Notes: generated by a model not told the origin, from the letters alone. A stretch of DNA of 64,000 nt from Leifsonia sp. TF02-11 (GCF_017565305.1 NZ_JAGEKP010000003.1:310001-374000), one strand, 5' to 3'; shown: positions 17,383 to 26,950, counted from the first letter of the stretch. Program-made: numbers and translations.

Positions 17383-18284
17383 CGACCGCGCCGCACGACG
17401 CCCGCATCGCCAACGCGCCCGTCTCGTACGGGGTGTTCGGCACTCTGACGGTCGACGGCGCGGCGACACCGGCCGAGCTGCTGCGCACGATGGCCGCCGA
17501 CGGCTTCCGGGGAAGCGAGCTGGGGCCTCCCGGCTTCTTCGGGGACGTGCGGCAGACGGTCGAGGCGTTCACCGTGCCGGGGCTCGCCGCGGTCGGGGCC
17601 TATGTGCCGCTGCACACCCAGGACACCGGAGCTGTGCTCGAGCGCGACCTCGACCGTATGCGGCAGACCTTCGCCGAGCTGGAGGCGCTGGGCGGCGGGC
17701 GCGTCATCCTCGCCGACGAGGGGGACGAGACGCTCCTCGCCAACCCGCGTCACCGTGCGGAGCTCGGACTCGACGACGACGGCTGGAGGCGCCTGGTCGA
17801 GGTCGTGGAGGCCGCACGAGCCGAGGCGGAGGACCGCGGGCTGCGTGCGTCGTTCCACCCGCACATCGCGACCTACGTCGAGCAGCCGGACGAGATCCAG
17901 CGACTTCTCGACACGACCGACGTCTCCCTCACCTTCGACGTCGCGCACGTCGTGCTCGGGGGCGGCGACGCGGTGGGCGACTTCCGCCGCTGGTACGAGC
18001 GCATCGACCACATCCACGTGAAGGACGTCCGCCTCGCGGTGTTCGAACAGGCCGTGCGCAGCGGCCGCGCCGACTTCGACGAGTGGTGGGCGCAGCTCTG
18101 CACACCGCTCGGCGATGGCGACATCGAGTTGGAGGCGTTCCTCGCCGAGTGCCGGCGGTCGGGCTACGACGGCTGGTACGTGGTCGAGCAGGACCGGGCT
18201 CCGTTGCAGCCCGGCGACTTCCCGTCCGTCCGCGCCGCGCAGAAGCGCAACGCCGATTGGCTCGCCTCCCGCGTCGTCGGCTGA
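17379..18284 (+). CDS. xylose-isomerase-like TIM-barrel sugar isomerase/epimerase (IolE-like)
   Basis: A 301-residue protein with the AP_endonuc_2/xylose isomerase-like barrel pattern: SYGVFGT at the N-terminus, metal-ligand segments FHPHIATYVEQPDE, LTFDVAHVVLGGGD, DHIHVKDV and a final WYVVEQDR. These resemble inosose dehydratase IolE and related sugar epimerases. Coupling by ATGA to the oxidoreductase suggests two consecutive steps, oxidation to a keto sugar and then isomerisation or dehydration. Confidence 0.8.
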   Translation: MTTAPHDARIANAPVSYGVFGTLTVDGAATPAELLRTMAADGFRGSELGPPGFFGDVRQTVEAFTVPGLAAVGAYVPLHTQDTGAVLERDLDRMRQTFAELEALGGGRVILADEGDETLLANPRHRAELGLDDDGWRRLVEVVEAARAEAEDRGLRASFHPHIATYVEQPDEIQRLLDTTDVSLTFDVAHVVLGGGDAVGDFRRWYERIDHIHVKDVRLAVFEQAVRSGRADFDEWWAQLCTPLGDGDIELEAFLAECRRSGYDGWYVVEQDRAPLQPGDFPSVRAAQKRNADWLASRVVG

Positions 18285-18319
18285 CGTCGCGGACACCCGG
18301 GCTTCCCGGCTCGGCCCCG

Positions 18320-18408
18320 ACCAGTACCCAAACCCCCTACCCGCATCACCGCACCATCCCGATCACCCGCACCATCCCGAACCACCCTGATCCCGAACCA
18401 CCTGAGAG
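18320..18408 (+). repeat. imperfect direct repeats before the sugar-binding protein gene
   Basis: The 132-bp gap between the isomerase and binding-protein genes holds copies of CCGCACCATCCCGA and ATCCCGAACCACC in C-rich sequence with few G residues. A pyrimidine-rich, unstructured RNA of this kind could be a processing or Rho-loading site and could raise binding-protein expression separately. I see no clear promoter box. Confidence 0.4.
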
Positions 18409-18416
18409 GACTGACG

Positions 18417-19796
18417 ATGTTGTCTTTCACCCGCGAACGACGCCGCCCGCGGCGTACCCGAACCCTCCTCGCCGCCGGCGCTGCGATCGCCGCGACCGCT
18501 GTCACCCTCGCCGGCTGCTCCGCCCCCGGCGGCAGCACCAGCCAGAGCACGACGGTGTCCGACACCATCACCGCCCCGGTCACGCCTGCGCAGGTGAAGG
18601 CGCTCGGCAAGGTCACGCTCAACGTGTGGGCCGACCAGGGCGAGCAGGACCTGATGAAGTCCATCGTCCCGGCGTACGAGAAGCAGTTCCCGAACGTCAC
18701 CGTCAAGATCCAGTTCAAGAGCTTCAACGACCTCACCGCGACGGTGTTGAACGCCATGAACTCCGACAGCGCGCCCGATGTGACCCAGGGCAACCAGGGC
18801 TGGGCGACCGACGGCGCACTCGTGAAGGCGCACCTCATCCGCCCGCTCGACGACGTCGTGAAGGCCTATGACTACGAGAAGGCGGCGGGCGCCGCGATCA
18901 GCCAGCTCGAGTGGTCGAACGACGGAAAGACCTTCGGCTCCGGCAGTGTCTACGGCATGTCGCCCGACAACCAGATGGTCGGACTGTTCTACAACAAGGC
19001 CAAGCTGCAGAAACTCGGGCTCGGAGCCCCGACGACCCTCGACGAGCTGACCAGCGCCCTGGCCGCGGCGAAGGCGGCGGGCGAGACCCCGATCGTGCTC
19101 GGCAACTCCGACAAAGGTTCGGCCATGCAGGCGTTCTCCGTCGTTCAGGGTGCCCTTGCGCCCGCGAAGGACACGGTCGGCTGGATCACCGGCAAATCCG
19201 GCGCCGACTTCGACACCCCCGAGAATGCGAAGGCGCTGCAGCTGTGGTCGTCGTGGGCGCAGGACGGCACGATCTCGGCCGGCTACGACGGAACCAGCCC
19301 GGACGACGCGGCCGCGGCGTTCGCGAAGGGCTCCGGCGTCTTCTACCTCGGCGGCAACTGGATGGCCGGCACGATCACCGACGGTTCGACGTTCGGCTTC
19401 ATCCCTGCCCCCTCGGGAGCCGGCAACACGGCCGCGTCGAACGGTTCGTTCGGCATGCCGTGGCACATCAGCAGCAAGTCGACCAAGACCCTGGCCGCGA
19501 TCGCCTTCGTCGGCCTGATCAACGGCGCAGACAGCGGGCACTACCTCGCCGCGGTCAACCGCGTGCCCATCCAGCTCTCCGGAGTGACCGCCGACGACCC
19601 GATGTTCACGCAGCTCATCGACGCCTCGAAGAAGCAGCTCGCGAACAACGGCGCCCTCTACTACTACGACTGGGCGACGCCCACCATGTTCGACCTGTTC
19701 ACGGCCGACCTGCAGCAGGTGATGGCGGGCAAGCAGACGCCGGCCGACATGCTGGCCGCGGTGCAGAAGAACTGGAAGGAGTTCCAGGCGAAGTGA
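18417..19796 (+). CDS. sugar ABC transporter substrate-binding lipoprotein (CUT1 type)
   Basis: A 459-residue extracellular solute-binding protein family 1 member. The signal peptide carries twin arginines early (RERRRPRRTR) and ends in lipobox TLAGC, so the mature protein is lipid-anchored. Mature-region features include LNVWADQGEQDLMKSIVPAYEKQFP and YGMSPDNQMVGLFYNKAKLQKLG. AGAGGA precedes the ATG. The two permeases follow directly. The matching CUT1 ATPase is not in the window, as usual for systems that share one MsiK-type ATPase. Confidence 0.88.
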   Translation: MLSFTRERRRPRRTRTLLAAGAAIAATAVTLAGCSAPGGSTSQSTTVSDTITAPVTPAQVKALGKVTLNVWADQGEQDLMKSIVPAYEKQFPNVTVKIQFKSFNDLTATVLNAMNSDSAPDVTQGNQGWATDGALVKAHLIRPLDDVVKAYDYEKAAGAAISQLEWSNDGKTFGSGSVYGMSPDNQMVGLFYNKAKLQKLGLGAPTTLDELTSALAAAKAAGETPIVLGNSDKGSAMQAFSVVQGALAPAKDTVGWITGKSGADFDTPENAKALQLWSSWAQDGTISAGYDGTSPDDAAAAFAKGSGVFYLGGNWMAGTITDGSTFGFIPAPSGAGNTAASNGSFGMPWHISSKSTKTLAAIAFVGLINGADSGHYLAAVNRVPIQLSGVTADDPMFTQLIDASKKQLANNGALYYYDWATPTMFDLFTADLQQVMAGKQTPADMLAAVQKNWKEFQAK

Positions 19797-20761
19797 CCGC
19801 TCTCGACTCAGCCGTCTCCCCCGGCCGGACCGCGCTGCGGCCCGGCCGGAGGGGGCGGCTGCGCACCCGCTACGACTGGGCGGCCTACCTCTATCTGCTG
19901 CCCGCGCTCGTCTTCTACGTCGTCTTCCTCGTCCGCCCGGTCCTCGAGTCCATCTGGATCGCGCTGTTCGACTGGGACGGCATCACGCCTTCCACGTGGG
20001 TGGGCGGCGCGAACTTCGTCAGCGTCCTCCAGGACCCGAAGATCTGGGAGGCCGTCGGCCACTCGCTGATCTTCATCGTCTTCTACGCGCTGATCCCGAC
20101 CGCGCTGGCCCTGCTGTTCGTCGCGATCATCTCGCGCATCCGCGTGCGGGGTCTCGCCTTCTTCCGTGCCGTGCTGTTCGTGCCGTACATCCTCTCCACG
20201 GTCGTCGTGGCGATCGCCTGGCGCTGGATCTACGCGCTGGACGGGCCGCTCAACGGCTTCCTGCACCTCATCGGTCTCGGCGACCTCGCCCGGGCATGGC
20301 TGGGCGACTTCAGCACCGCCCTGCCCGCCGTCGGCTTCATCGGAACCTGGGTGATGTTCGGGCTCGCGTTCGTGCTGTTCGTGAGCGGACTGCAGAACAT
20401 CCAGCAGGAGCTCTACGAGGCCGTGCGCCTGGACGGCGCCGGGTTCGTCCGCGAGTTCTTCACCGTCACGCTGCCCGCGCTGCGCGGGGAGATCCGCGTC
20501 GCCCTCGTGCTCATGGTGACGGCGGCGCTCCGCAACTTCGACATCGTCTGGAACACCACCTCCGGCGGCCCCGGCACGTCGACGAGCGTGCCGTCGTACT
20601 ACATCTACCAGGAGGCCTTCACCGTGCATCAGGTCGGCCGTGCCTCCGCCATCGCCGTGCTGATGACGGTGTTCATCCTCGTGGTCATCGGGCTGCTCAT
20701 GTGGCTCATCCGCGACCGGGATGCCGTCGCGACGCGGGTGCGGAAGGGGAAGGCCGCATGA
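19793..20761 (+). CDS. sugar ABC transporter permease, MalF type
   Basis: A 322-residue permease with six helices and the EAA loop YEAVRLDGAGFVREFFTVTLP that docks on the ATPase. The start GTG overlaps the stop of the binding-protein gene (GTGA). A polar, arginine-rich N-terminal 30 residues precedes the first helix (AAYLYLLPALVFYVVFLVRP). Confidence 0.9.
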   Translation: MTALDSAVSPGRTALRPGRRGRLRTRYDWAAYLYLLPALVFYVVFLVRPVLESIWIALFDWDGITPSTWVGGANFVSVLQDPKIWEAVGHSLIFIVFYALIPTALALLFVAIISRIRVRGLAFFRAVLFVPYILSTVVVAIAWRWIYALDGPLNGFLHLIGLGDLARAWLGDFSTALPAVGFIGTWVMFGLAFVLFVSGLQNIQQELYEAVRLDGAGFVREFFTVTLPALRGEIRVALVLMVTAALRNFDIVWNTTSGGPGTSTSVPSYYIYQEAFTVHQVGRASAIAVLMTVFILVVIGLLMWLIRDRDAVATRVRKGKAA

Positions 20762-21588
20762 GGCAGCCTCGCTCCGAGCGCGCGCTCGGCCACGCCGTCC
20801 TGGTGGTCGGCGCCATCGTCGCGCTCTACCCGTTCCTGTCCATCCTGCTGCTGGCGGTCACGCCGAAGTCGGAGCGGGTCACCGGGTTCACGCTGCCGAC
20901 GGCGGTCACCTTCGACAACTTCGTCACCGCGTGGACCGACGGCGGCTTCGGCCAGGCGCTCATCTCGTCCGCGATCGTCGCGGCGGGCGTCGTGGTCGGC
21001 GCCGTCATCCTCTCGGTGCTCGCCGGCTACGCGTTCGCGACCATGCGCTTCTGGGGCAAGACCCTGCTCGCGGGCTTCCTGCTGATCGGGCTGGTCATGC
21101 CGTACGAGGGCCTGATCGTGCCGCTGTACTACCTGCTCGACGGGATGCACCTGCTCAACACCTACTGGGCGCTCATCCTGCCGCAGATCGCGACGTCGGT
21201 GTCGCTCGGCATCTTCTGGATGCGCACCGCGTACGCGAACGTGCCCGTCGCGCTGCTCGACGCCGCCAAGATGGACGGCGCGAGCCGCTGGGCGACGCTG
21301 TGGCGCGTGCACCTGCCGATCTCCTGGCCCGCCGTCGGAACACTGGCGACACTGCTCTTCCTGTTCACCTGGAACGAGTTCCTGATGCCGCTCGTGCTCG
21401 TCGCCCAGAACCCGGCCGTGCAGACCGCCCCGCTCGCGCTGTCGTTCTTCGCCGGGAACACCCGCAACTTCGACCCCTCCGTCACCGCGGCCGCCGCCGT
21501 GATCGTGGCGCTGCCGATCATCGTCGTGTACGCGATCCTGCAGCGCCGGTTCATCGCGGGAATCGCCGCAGGAGCAGTAAAGGAATAG
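20758..21588 (+). CDS. sugar ABC transporter permease, MalG type
   Basis: A 276-residue permease: helix pattern of the second CUT1 permease (VALYPFLSILLLAVTPKSE) and EAA loop LLDAAKMDGASRWATLWRVHLP. ATGA overlap with the first permease gene. It forms the channel heterodimer. Confidence 0.9.
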   Translation: MRQPRSERALGHAVLVVGAIVALYPFLSILLLAVTPKSERVTGFTLPTAVTFDNFVTAWTDGGFGQALISSAIVAAGVVVGAVILSVLAGYAFATMRFWGKTLLAGFLLIGLVMPYEGLIVPLYYLLDGMHLLNTYWALILPQIATSVSLGIFWMRTAYANVPVALLDAAKMDGASRWATLWRVHLPISWPAVGTLATLLFLFTWNEFLMPLVLVAQNPAVQTAPLALSFFAGNTRNFDPSVTAAAAVIVALPIIVVYAILQRRFIAGIAAGAVKE

Positions 21589-21590
21589 CC

Positions 21591-22400
21591 ATGACCGTCC
21601 GACCCATCATCTTCGCCGACCGGGAGTCGTTGGGCCGCGTCCTCGCGGCCGAGCTCGCCGACAGCATCGAGGCCGCCATCGCCGAGCGGGGCACGTTCGT
21701 GCTCGGCTGCCCCGGTGGCCGCACCCCCGTGAGCACGTACGAGGCGCTCGCCGACGAGTTCGCGCGTCGCGGCACCGATATCTCCGGCCTCGTGATCGCC
21801 ATGATGGATGATTACGTCATGGCGACACCGGAAGGTTGGGCGCACGTGCCGGAGGACGCCCACAACTCGTGCGTGCGCTTCGCCAAGGCGGAGATCCAGC
21901 AGGTGCTGAACCGCGGCCTGCCCGCAGAGCACCGCATCCCCGACTCCGCCGTGCTGCTGCCGGACCCGGCCGACCCAGCCGCCTACGAGACGCAGCTCGA
22001 CGAACTCGGTGGCATCGACTTCTTCCTGCTCGCGAGCGGGGCGGGCGACGGCCACGTCGCGTTCAACCCGCCCGGATCGGAGATCGATTCCGACACCCGC
22101 GTCGTCGAGCTGGCGGAGCAGACCCGACGTGACAACCTCGCGACGTTCCCGGACTTCGCGGGCCTCGATGAGGTCCCGACCCACGGCGTGACCGTCGGCA
22201 TCGGCACCATCCGCCGCGTGACCAAGCGCGGCGCCATGATCGCGGTCGGCGCCGACAAGCGCGAGGCCGTGCGCCGGCTCACCGAGGGCGAGGGGTACGA
22301 CCCGTCGTGGCCGGCGACGGTGTACCGGACGATCCCCGGCGTGGGCCTGTACATCGACGAGGCAGCGGCGGGCGAACCGGCGGGTGTCGAGAGCCGATGA
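21591..22400 (+). CDS. glucosamine-6-phosphate deaminase-like sugar isomerase (NagB family)
   Basis: A 269-residue protein of the NagB/6-phosphogluconolactonase fold. It has CPGGRTPVSTYEAL, the active-site segment MMDDYV corresponding to NagB MDEY, and GAGDGHVAFNPPGSE matching the GxGxDGHIAFN catalytic motif. NagB opens and deaminates GlcN-6-P to Fru-6-P. The divergent segment after MMDDYV (MATPEGWAHVPEDAHNS) suggests that the substrate may differ. No NagA deacetylase is present in the operon. Confidence 0.8.
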   Translation: MTVRPIIFADRESLGRVLAAELADSIEAAIAERGTFVLGCPGGRTPVSTYEALADEFARRGTDISGLVIAMMDDYVMATPEGWAHVPEDAHNSCVRFAKAEIQQVLNRGLPAEHRIPDSAVLLPDPADPAAYETQLDELGGIDFFLLASGAGDGHVAFNPPGSEIDSDTRVVELAEQTRRDNLATFPDFAGLDEVPTHGVTVGIGTIRRVTKRGAMIAVGADKREAVRRLTEGEGYDPSWPATVYRTIPGVGLYIDEAAAGEPAGVESR

Positions 22401-23152
22401 CCGATACGCAGGGGGGAACGCGGCTCGGTCCCGCCGTGACGAAGGCGCGCGACGCGATCGCCGCCCTCATCTCGGACGGCGTGTTCACACCGCACCAGAA
22501 GCTGCCGGGCGAGCGCGACCTCGCCGCGCAGGTCGGCGTGAGCCGGGTCTCCCTCCGCGATGCGCTCGCCGTGCTCGAGCGTGATGGGATTCTCGAGAGC
22601 TCGCCGTGGCGCGGCTGGTTCGTGCGTGGGGAGCGCATGGCCGAGCGAGTGGAGCTGACCAGCTTCACCGAGATGGCGCGGGCTCGCGGCATCACCCCCA
22701 CGACGCAGATCCAGCAGGAGGAGCGCCGCCCTGCGACCGATGACGAAGCCGCCGTGCTCGCCGTCGCCGCGGACGCGCCCGTGCTCGAACTGCACCGGCT
22801 GCGGCTGCTCGACGGCGTTCCCGCCTGCATCGACGTCTCTGTCATCGCGCTCGGCCGCGCCGGCGGACTGGAGGACGCGCCGCTGGAGAACGCCTCGCTG
22901 TACGAGACGCTCGAGCGGGTCAGCGGTGTCCGCATCGTGCGCAGCGACTACTCGGTGCAGGCCGCCGCCGCGGACACCGGGACGGCGCGACTGCTCCGGA
23001 TCGATCCGGGAGACCCGGTGCTGATCGGCGAGGAGGTCGCTTACGACGCGGCGGGGTCTCCCGTGCTGCTCGGGCGCACCATCTACCGTGCGGAGACCTA
23101 TCGTTTTCAGGCGACTCTGTTCCGGCCCGCGACGCCGGAGACCGGGGCGTGA
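22397..23152 (+). CDS. GntR-family transcriptional regulator (HutC/UTRA type)
   Basis: A 251-residue regulator: N-terminal winged helix (FTPHQKLPGERDLAAQVGVSRVSLRDALAVLERDGIL) and a C-terminal UTRA effector domain (RLRLLDGVPACIDVSVIALG, GEEVAYDAAGSPVLLGRTIYRAETYRF). UTRA proteins sense a phosphorylated sugar or similar metabolite. ATGA overlap with the NagB-like gene. It probably represses the operon through the TGGTCT dyad at 16152-16170. Confidence 0.88.
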   Translation: MTDTQGGTRLGPAVTKARDAIAALISDGVFTPHQKLPGERDLAAQVGVSRVSLRDALAVLERDGILESSPWRGWFVRGERMAERVELTSFTEMARARGITPTTQIQQEERRPATDDEAAVLAVAADAPVLELHRLRLLDGVPACIDVSVIALGRAGGLEDAPLENASLYETLERVSGVRIVRSDYSVQAAAADTGTARLLRIDPGDPVLIGEEVAYDAAGSPVLLGRTIYRAETYRFQATLFRPATPETGA

Positions 23153-24033
23153 GCGCCCTCGCGATCGACGTCGGCGGTACCAAGACCCTCGTCGGTCTGG
23201 TGGGCGACGACGGAGAGGTGCTGGCCGAACGCGAGTTCGCGACCCGCGTCGACGGCGACGACATCGACGACATCGACACGGTGGTGGAGGGCGTCCGCGC
23301 CGCTCTGTCGGACTGGGACGCGGCTCCGGAGATCGCGGGTGCCGGATTCCCCGAGTACGTCGACGCCCGCGGCCGACTGACCTCCCACGAGGTGCTGACT
23401 TGGTCGCATCAGCCGGAGCAGGTGCTGACCGAGGCGCTTCGTGCCGCCGGCGCCGCCCATCCGGTCGTCCGCATCGAGTCCGACGTGCGTCTCGGGGCGT
23501 GGGGAGAGCTGCGCTTCGGGGCCGGTGCGTCGTTCGACTCCTTCGTGTACATCTCGCTCGGCACAGGACTGTCGTCGACGGTGGTGGTGCAGGGCAGGCC
23601 GTGGCCGGGCGCCCGAGGCGAGGCGATCGCCCTCGGCGAGTGGCCGTCGCCGGACGAGGGCACGAACCTGGAGGCCTACGCGTCGGGCACGGGAATCGAG
23701 CGCCGCTACCGAGAACTGACCGGGCGTGAGCTGGACGGCCGCGCACTCGCGGCCGCCGCGCGAGCGGGCGACGACGTGGCTGCCGGAGTGCTGGCCAGCG
23801 CGGGCACCGCGCTCGGTCGCGCGTGCGCCCAGCTCGTCGCCGTGCTGGATCCCGCCGCGATCGTACTGGGCGGCGGACTCGGTACGGCAGGAACGCCGTT
23901 GACCGCCGCGCTGGAGCGCGCCTACGCCGGGGCCGGCCGCCGTCCGTCGCATCCGCCACTGCTGCCCGCCGCACTCGGCCACCGCGCCGGCCTGCTCGGC
24001 GCTGCGGCGCTCGCGTTCAGCGCGGCGGGCTGA
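23149..24033 (+). CDS. ROK-family sugar kinase
   Basis: A 294-residue kinase with the N-terminal phosphate motif IDVGGTKTLVGLVG and the second motif YISLGTGLSSTVVVQG. The ROK zinc motif CxCGxxGC is absent; the corresponding stretch is EWPSPDEGTNLEAYASGTG. Loss of this motif is known in a minority of ROK enzymes. Given the NagB-like partner, phosphorylation of an amino sugar is likely. GTGA overlap with the regulator. Last gene of the operon. Confidence 0.82.
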   Translation: MSALAIDVGGTKTLVGLVGDDGEVLAEREFATRVDGDDIDDIDTVVEGVRAALSDWDAAPEIAGAGFPEYVDARGRLTSHEVLTWSHQPEQVLTEALRAAGAAHPVVRIESDVRLGAWGELRFGAGASFDSFVYISLGTGLSSTVVVQGRPWPGARGEAIALGEWPSPDEGTNLEAYASGTGIERRYRELTGRELDGRALAAAARAGDDVAAGVLASAGTALGRACAQLVAVLDPAAIVLGGGLGTAGTPLTAALERAYAGAGRRPSHPPLLPAALGHRAGLLGAAALAFSAAG

Positions 24034-24062
24034 CCTCCCGGCGCCGGTGCACCGAGTGTCCG

Positions 24063-25100
24063 CTACTCCCCCACCACGATGTCGAGCGACCCGTCGGGCC
24101 GGATGACCACGCTGGTCAGCGAGACCCCGAACTTCTCGTCCGACTCGCGATGCTCGACGGTGCCGTCGAAGATCGACTGCACCGTCACCGACAGGTGGAC
24201 GATGCCGACGGCCTGCGACATGGTCCAGGAGGTCGCGCCTGGCACCAGGTGGACCTCCGGATACTGCACCATCTTCCAGGTCGGCACGCCCTGCACGCGG
24301 TCGTCGATGACGACTCCGAAGGGACAGCCGGCGGGCTGGAGCACCTGCTGCTTCGCGCACTCGTCGAGGAAGCCGTTCAGCTCCTTCTGCACCGCGGCGG
24401 TGAAGGCGGCGTCGGGTTGCGCATCGACGGTGACGTCGACGACGCGGCCGCCGGTGGCCTGCACCCGCACGGAGTCGGCGCGGAGGTACTTCGACGTGTG
24501 GTCGAGCGTGTACACCGCGGGCGCAGGCACCAGGTAGTCGGCGGAGACGCTGAACGACGATGCGGGCTGGCTCGGGTCCGCCGCGCGCGGACTCACCGTG
24601 TGACCGCCGACGGTGAAGGTCTGAGCGTGCGCGACGGTGATGTGCGCGACGCCGACCGGCGTCGTCGCGAATTCCCACGTCGGGAGGAAGCCGAGGATCG
24701 CGCCGGTCTGACGTACCTCGAACGTCGTGGTGACGGGCCGGCCGTCGGCCAGCAGGCGGGCGGTCACCGTGCGCCGATCGCCGGAGCCCGAGGCCGGGTC
24801 GATGCGGACGCCGGAGACGGCGGGCAGCAGGTCGGACCGCAGCAGTTCGACGGAGGCGCCGGCGGGAAGCCCCGCGTGGGACAGCGCCGCCTTCGTGGGC
24901 GCCGCACCCGGCATCGAAAGAGCCGCAGGGAGGTCGTGGGAGGCCAGAGACGACAGGTACGCCGAGACGAAGCCCTCCGGGCTGTAGTACGCGCGCTGCA
25001 CCGCACCGAGGGCCGCCAGGAAGGCGGCGACGAGAAGCACGCCGAGGCCGGACCACAGCAGCACCGGCAGCACGACACGACGCCTGTCGACCCCTCCCAT
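24063..25100 (-). CDS. single-TM anchored extracytoplasmic protein of unknown function
   Basis: A 345-residue protein: basic start (MGGVDRRR), one membrane helix at about 9-32, then an extracellular part. Two similar stretches (YLSSLASHDLPAALSMPG and the later FTAAVQKELNGFLDECAKQQVL) and many beta-strand-like segments suggest repeated NTF2- or copper-amine-like domains, but no named family is recognised. A TAGGAT box (25113 to 25108 on the minus strand) lies seven bases before this ATG. An ATG nine bases upstream overlaps that box and is less likely to be the start. Confidence 0.6.
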   Translation of the reverse strand: MGGVDRRRVVLPVLLWSGLGVLLVAAFLAALGAVQRAYYSPEGFVSAYLSSLASHDLPAALSMPGAAPTKAALSHAGLPAGASVELLRSDLLPAVSGVRIDPASGSGDRRTVTARLLADGRPVTTTFEVRQTGAILGFLPTWEFATTPVGVAHITVAHAQTFTVGGHTVSPRAADPSQPASSFSVSADYLVPAPAVYTLDHTSKYLRADSVRVQATGGRVVDVTVDAQPDAAFTAAVQKELNGFLDECAKQQVLQPAGCPFGVVIDDRVQGVPTWKMVQYPEVHLVPGATSWTMSQAVGIVHLSVTVQSIFDGTVEHRESDEKFGVSLTSVVIRPDGSLDIVVGE

Positions 25101-25194
25101 AGACGCCATCCTAGGGGCGTGTGAATAACCGTCCCCGCCGCGGCGGCCCGCGTTAGAGTAGTTCGGCAGGTCGCGTGGAGGGAAGGGAACGCCG

Positions 25195-26499
25195 ATGGCC
25201 GGACTCTCGCTCTCGCCCGAGCAGCGCGCGGTGTTCGAGCTGATCGAGCACACCCGCGACCACGTCTTCGTCACCGGCAGGGCCGGCACCGGCAAGTCGA
25301 CGCTCCTCAACCACCTCTCGTGGAACACCGAGAAGTCGATCGTGATCGCGGCCCCGACGGGAGTGGCCGCGCTCAATGTCGGCGGGCAGACCATCCACTC
25401 GTTGTTCAAGCTGCCGATCGGCGTCATCGCCGACCACGACATCGAACAGACCAGTGAACTCCGCAAGCTCCTGAACAGCATCGACACGCTCGTCATCGAC
25501 GAGGTCTCGATGGTGAACGCCGACTTGATGGACGCCGTCGACCGCAGCCTCCGGCAGGCCAGGCAGCGGCCGAAGGAGCCGTTCGGCGGTGTGCAGGTGG
25601 TGCTGTTCGGCGACCCGTACCAGCTGGCCCCGGTGCCCGGCGACCACGAGGAGCGGGCGTACTTCAGCGACACCTACCGCTCGATGTGGTTCTTCGACGC
25701 CAAGGTGTGGCGTGAGGCCGACCTCCACATCGTCGAGCTGCTGCAGGTCCACCGGCAGCACGAGTCCGACTTCCGTTACATGCTCAACGCCGTGCGCCAC
25801 GGTCAGGTGACCAAGGAGATCGCCGACCGGCTCAACACGGTGGGTGCGCGGCCGGCGCCCGATGACGGCACGATCACACTGGCGACGCGCAATGACACCG
25901 TGAACCGCATCAACGCGCAGGCCCTCGAACGGTTGCCCGGCCGGCCGCTGACGGCGAAGGCCGAGGTGAGCGGAGACTTCGGCGGGAGGAACTACCCGGC
26001 AGACGAGGTGCTCGAGCTGAAAGTCGGCGCGCAGGTGATGTTCCTGCGCAACGACGTCGGGCAGGGCGACGGCCCGCGCTGGGTCAACGGCACCATCGGC
26101 ACGGTCACGCGCATCGATTCCAACGTGTACGTGGAGGTCGACGGCGAGGTCCACGAGGTCGAGCCGGCCAGCTGGGAGAAGTACCGCTACAGCTACTCCG
26201 CCGAGACCAAGAAGCTGACCAAGGACGTCGTGGCCGAGTTCACGCAGTTCCCGCTGCGGCTCGCCTGGGCGGTCACCATCCACAAGTCGCAGGGCAAGAC
26301 CTACGACGCGGCGATCGTCGACCTCGGCTCGCGCGCGTTCACCTCCGGCCAGACCTATGTGGCCCTCAGCCGCATCACCAGCCTCGACGGGCTGTACCTG
26401 ACGCGTCCGCTGCGTCCGAGCGACATCACGGTCGACCCGGACGTCGAGCGGTTCATGCGCGACGCCCGGCCGGTGCGCGTGGCGGTGGGGTCGGACTGA
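25195..26499 (+). CDS. PIF1/RecD-like superfamily 1 DNA helicase
   Basis: A 434-residue 5'-3' type helicase: Walker A GRAGTGKST at residues 28-36, AAPTGVAALNVGGQTIHSLF (motif Ia region), Walker B VIDEVSMVN, motif III FGDPYQLAPVPG, and the C-terminal YAVTIHKSQG-like motif AWAVTIHKSQGKTYD with YVALSRITSLDGLYL. It is about the minimal length for PIF1 proteins, with no extra domains. GGAGGGAAGGG lies before the ATG. Probable role in unwinding difficult DNA structures such as G-quadruplexes or R-loops. Confidence 0.9.
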   Translation: MAGLSLSPEQRAVFELIEHTRDHVFVTGRAGTGKSTLLNHLSWNTEKSIVIAAPTGVAALNVGGQTIHSLFKLPIGVIADHDIEQTSELRKLLNSIDTLVIDEVSMVNADLMDAVDRSLRQARQRPKEPFGGVQVVLFGDPYQLAPVPGDHEERAYFSDTYRSMWFFDAKVWREADLHIVELLQVHRQHESDFRYMLNAVRHGQVTKEIADRLNTVGARPAPDDGTITLATRNDTVNRINAQALERLPGRPLTAKAEVSGDFGGRNYPADEVLELKVGAQVMFLRNDVGQGDGPRWVNGTIGTVTRIDSNVYVEVDGEVHEVEPASWEKYRYSYSAETKKLTKDVVAEFTQFPLRLAWAVTIHKSQGKTYDAAIVDLGSRAFTSGQTYVALSRITSLDGLYLTRPLRPSDITVDPDVERFMRDARPVRVAVGSD

Positions 26500-26596
26500 G
26501 GCCGCAGACTTCGCCGCCTCGACGCTCTAGGGTTCACAGGCGGGTCGTGGCATGCTGGGCGGGGCGCTTCGGGGCGCCGGCTGGAGGGAGAAGCGG

Positions 26597-26950
26597 ATGG
26601 CGGTCATGTTCGCGCTGGATCTGAGCGACGGTCAGCACGTCGAGACGTCGGGCAACGGCGTCATCGGGCGCAATCCGGCGACGCACACTCCAGGCACCGA
26701 ATTCGACGACCCCGCCCACATCGAGCTGGTGACGGTGCCGGACGACGCCAAGTCGGTCTCGCGCGCCCACCTCGCCTTCGGCCAATACGACGGCGTGTTC
26801 TGGGTGATGGATCTCGGGTCGGCCAACGGCACCACGATCAGCTACCCCGGCGAGGGCACCTTCGCCTGCGACCCCAACACCCGGCACGAGGTCGATCCCG
26901 GATCGATCGTGCGTTTCGGGAACGCGTCCTTCGCCCTGAGCCGGCGCTGA
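26597..26950 (+). CDS. FHA-domain protein
   Basis: A 117-residue protein consisting of one forkhead-associated phosphothreonine-binding domain: IGRNP (26-30), SRAHLAF and ANGTTI are the classical loop residues. The ATG at 26597 follows GGAGGGAGAAG. A longer reading from 26552 lacks a ribosome site. It stands alone, so its kinase partner is not visible. Confidence 0.8.
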   Translation: MAVMFALDLSDGQHVETSGNGVIGRNPATHTPGTEFDDPAHIELVTVPDDAKSVSRAHLAFGQYDGVFWVMDLGSANGTTISYPGEGTFACDPNTRHEVDPGSIVRFGNASFALSRR

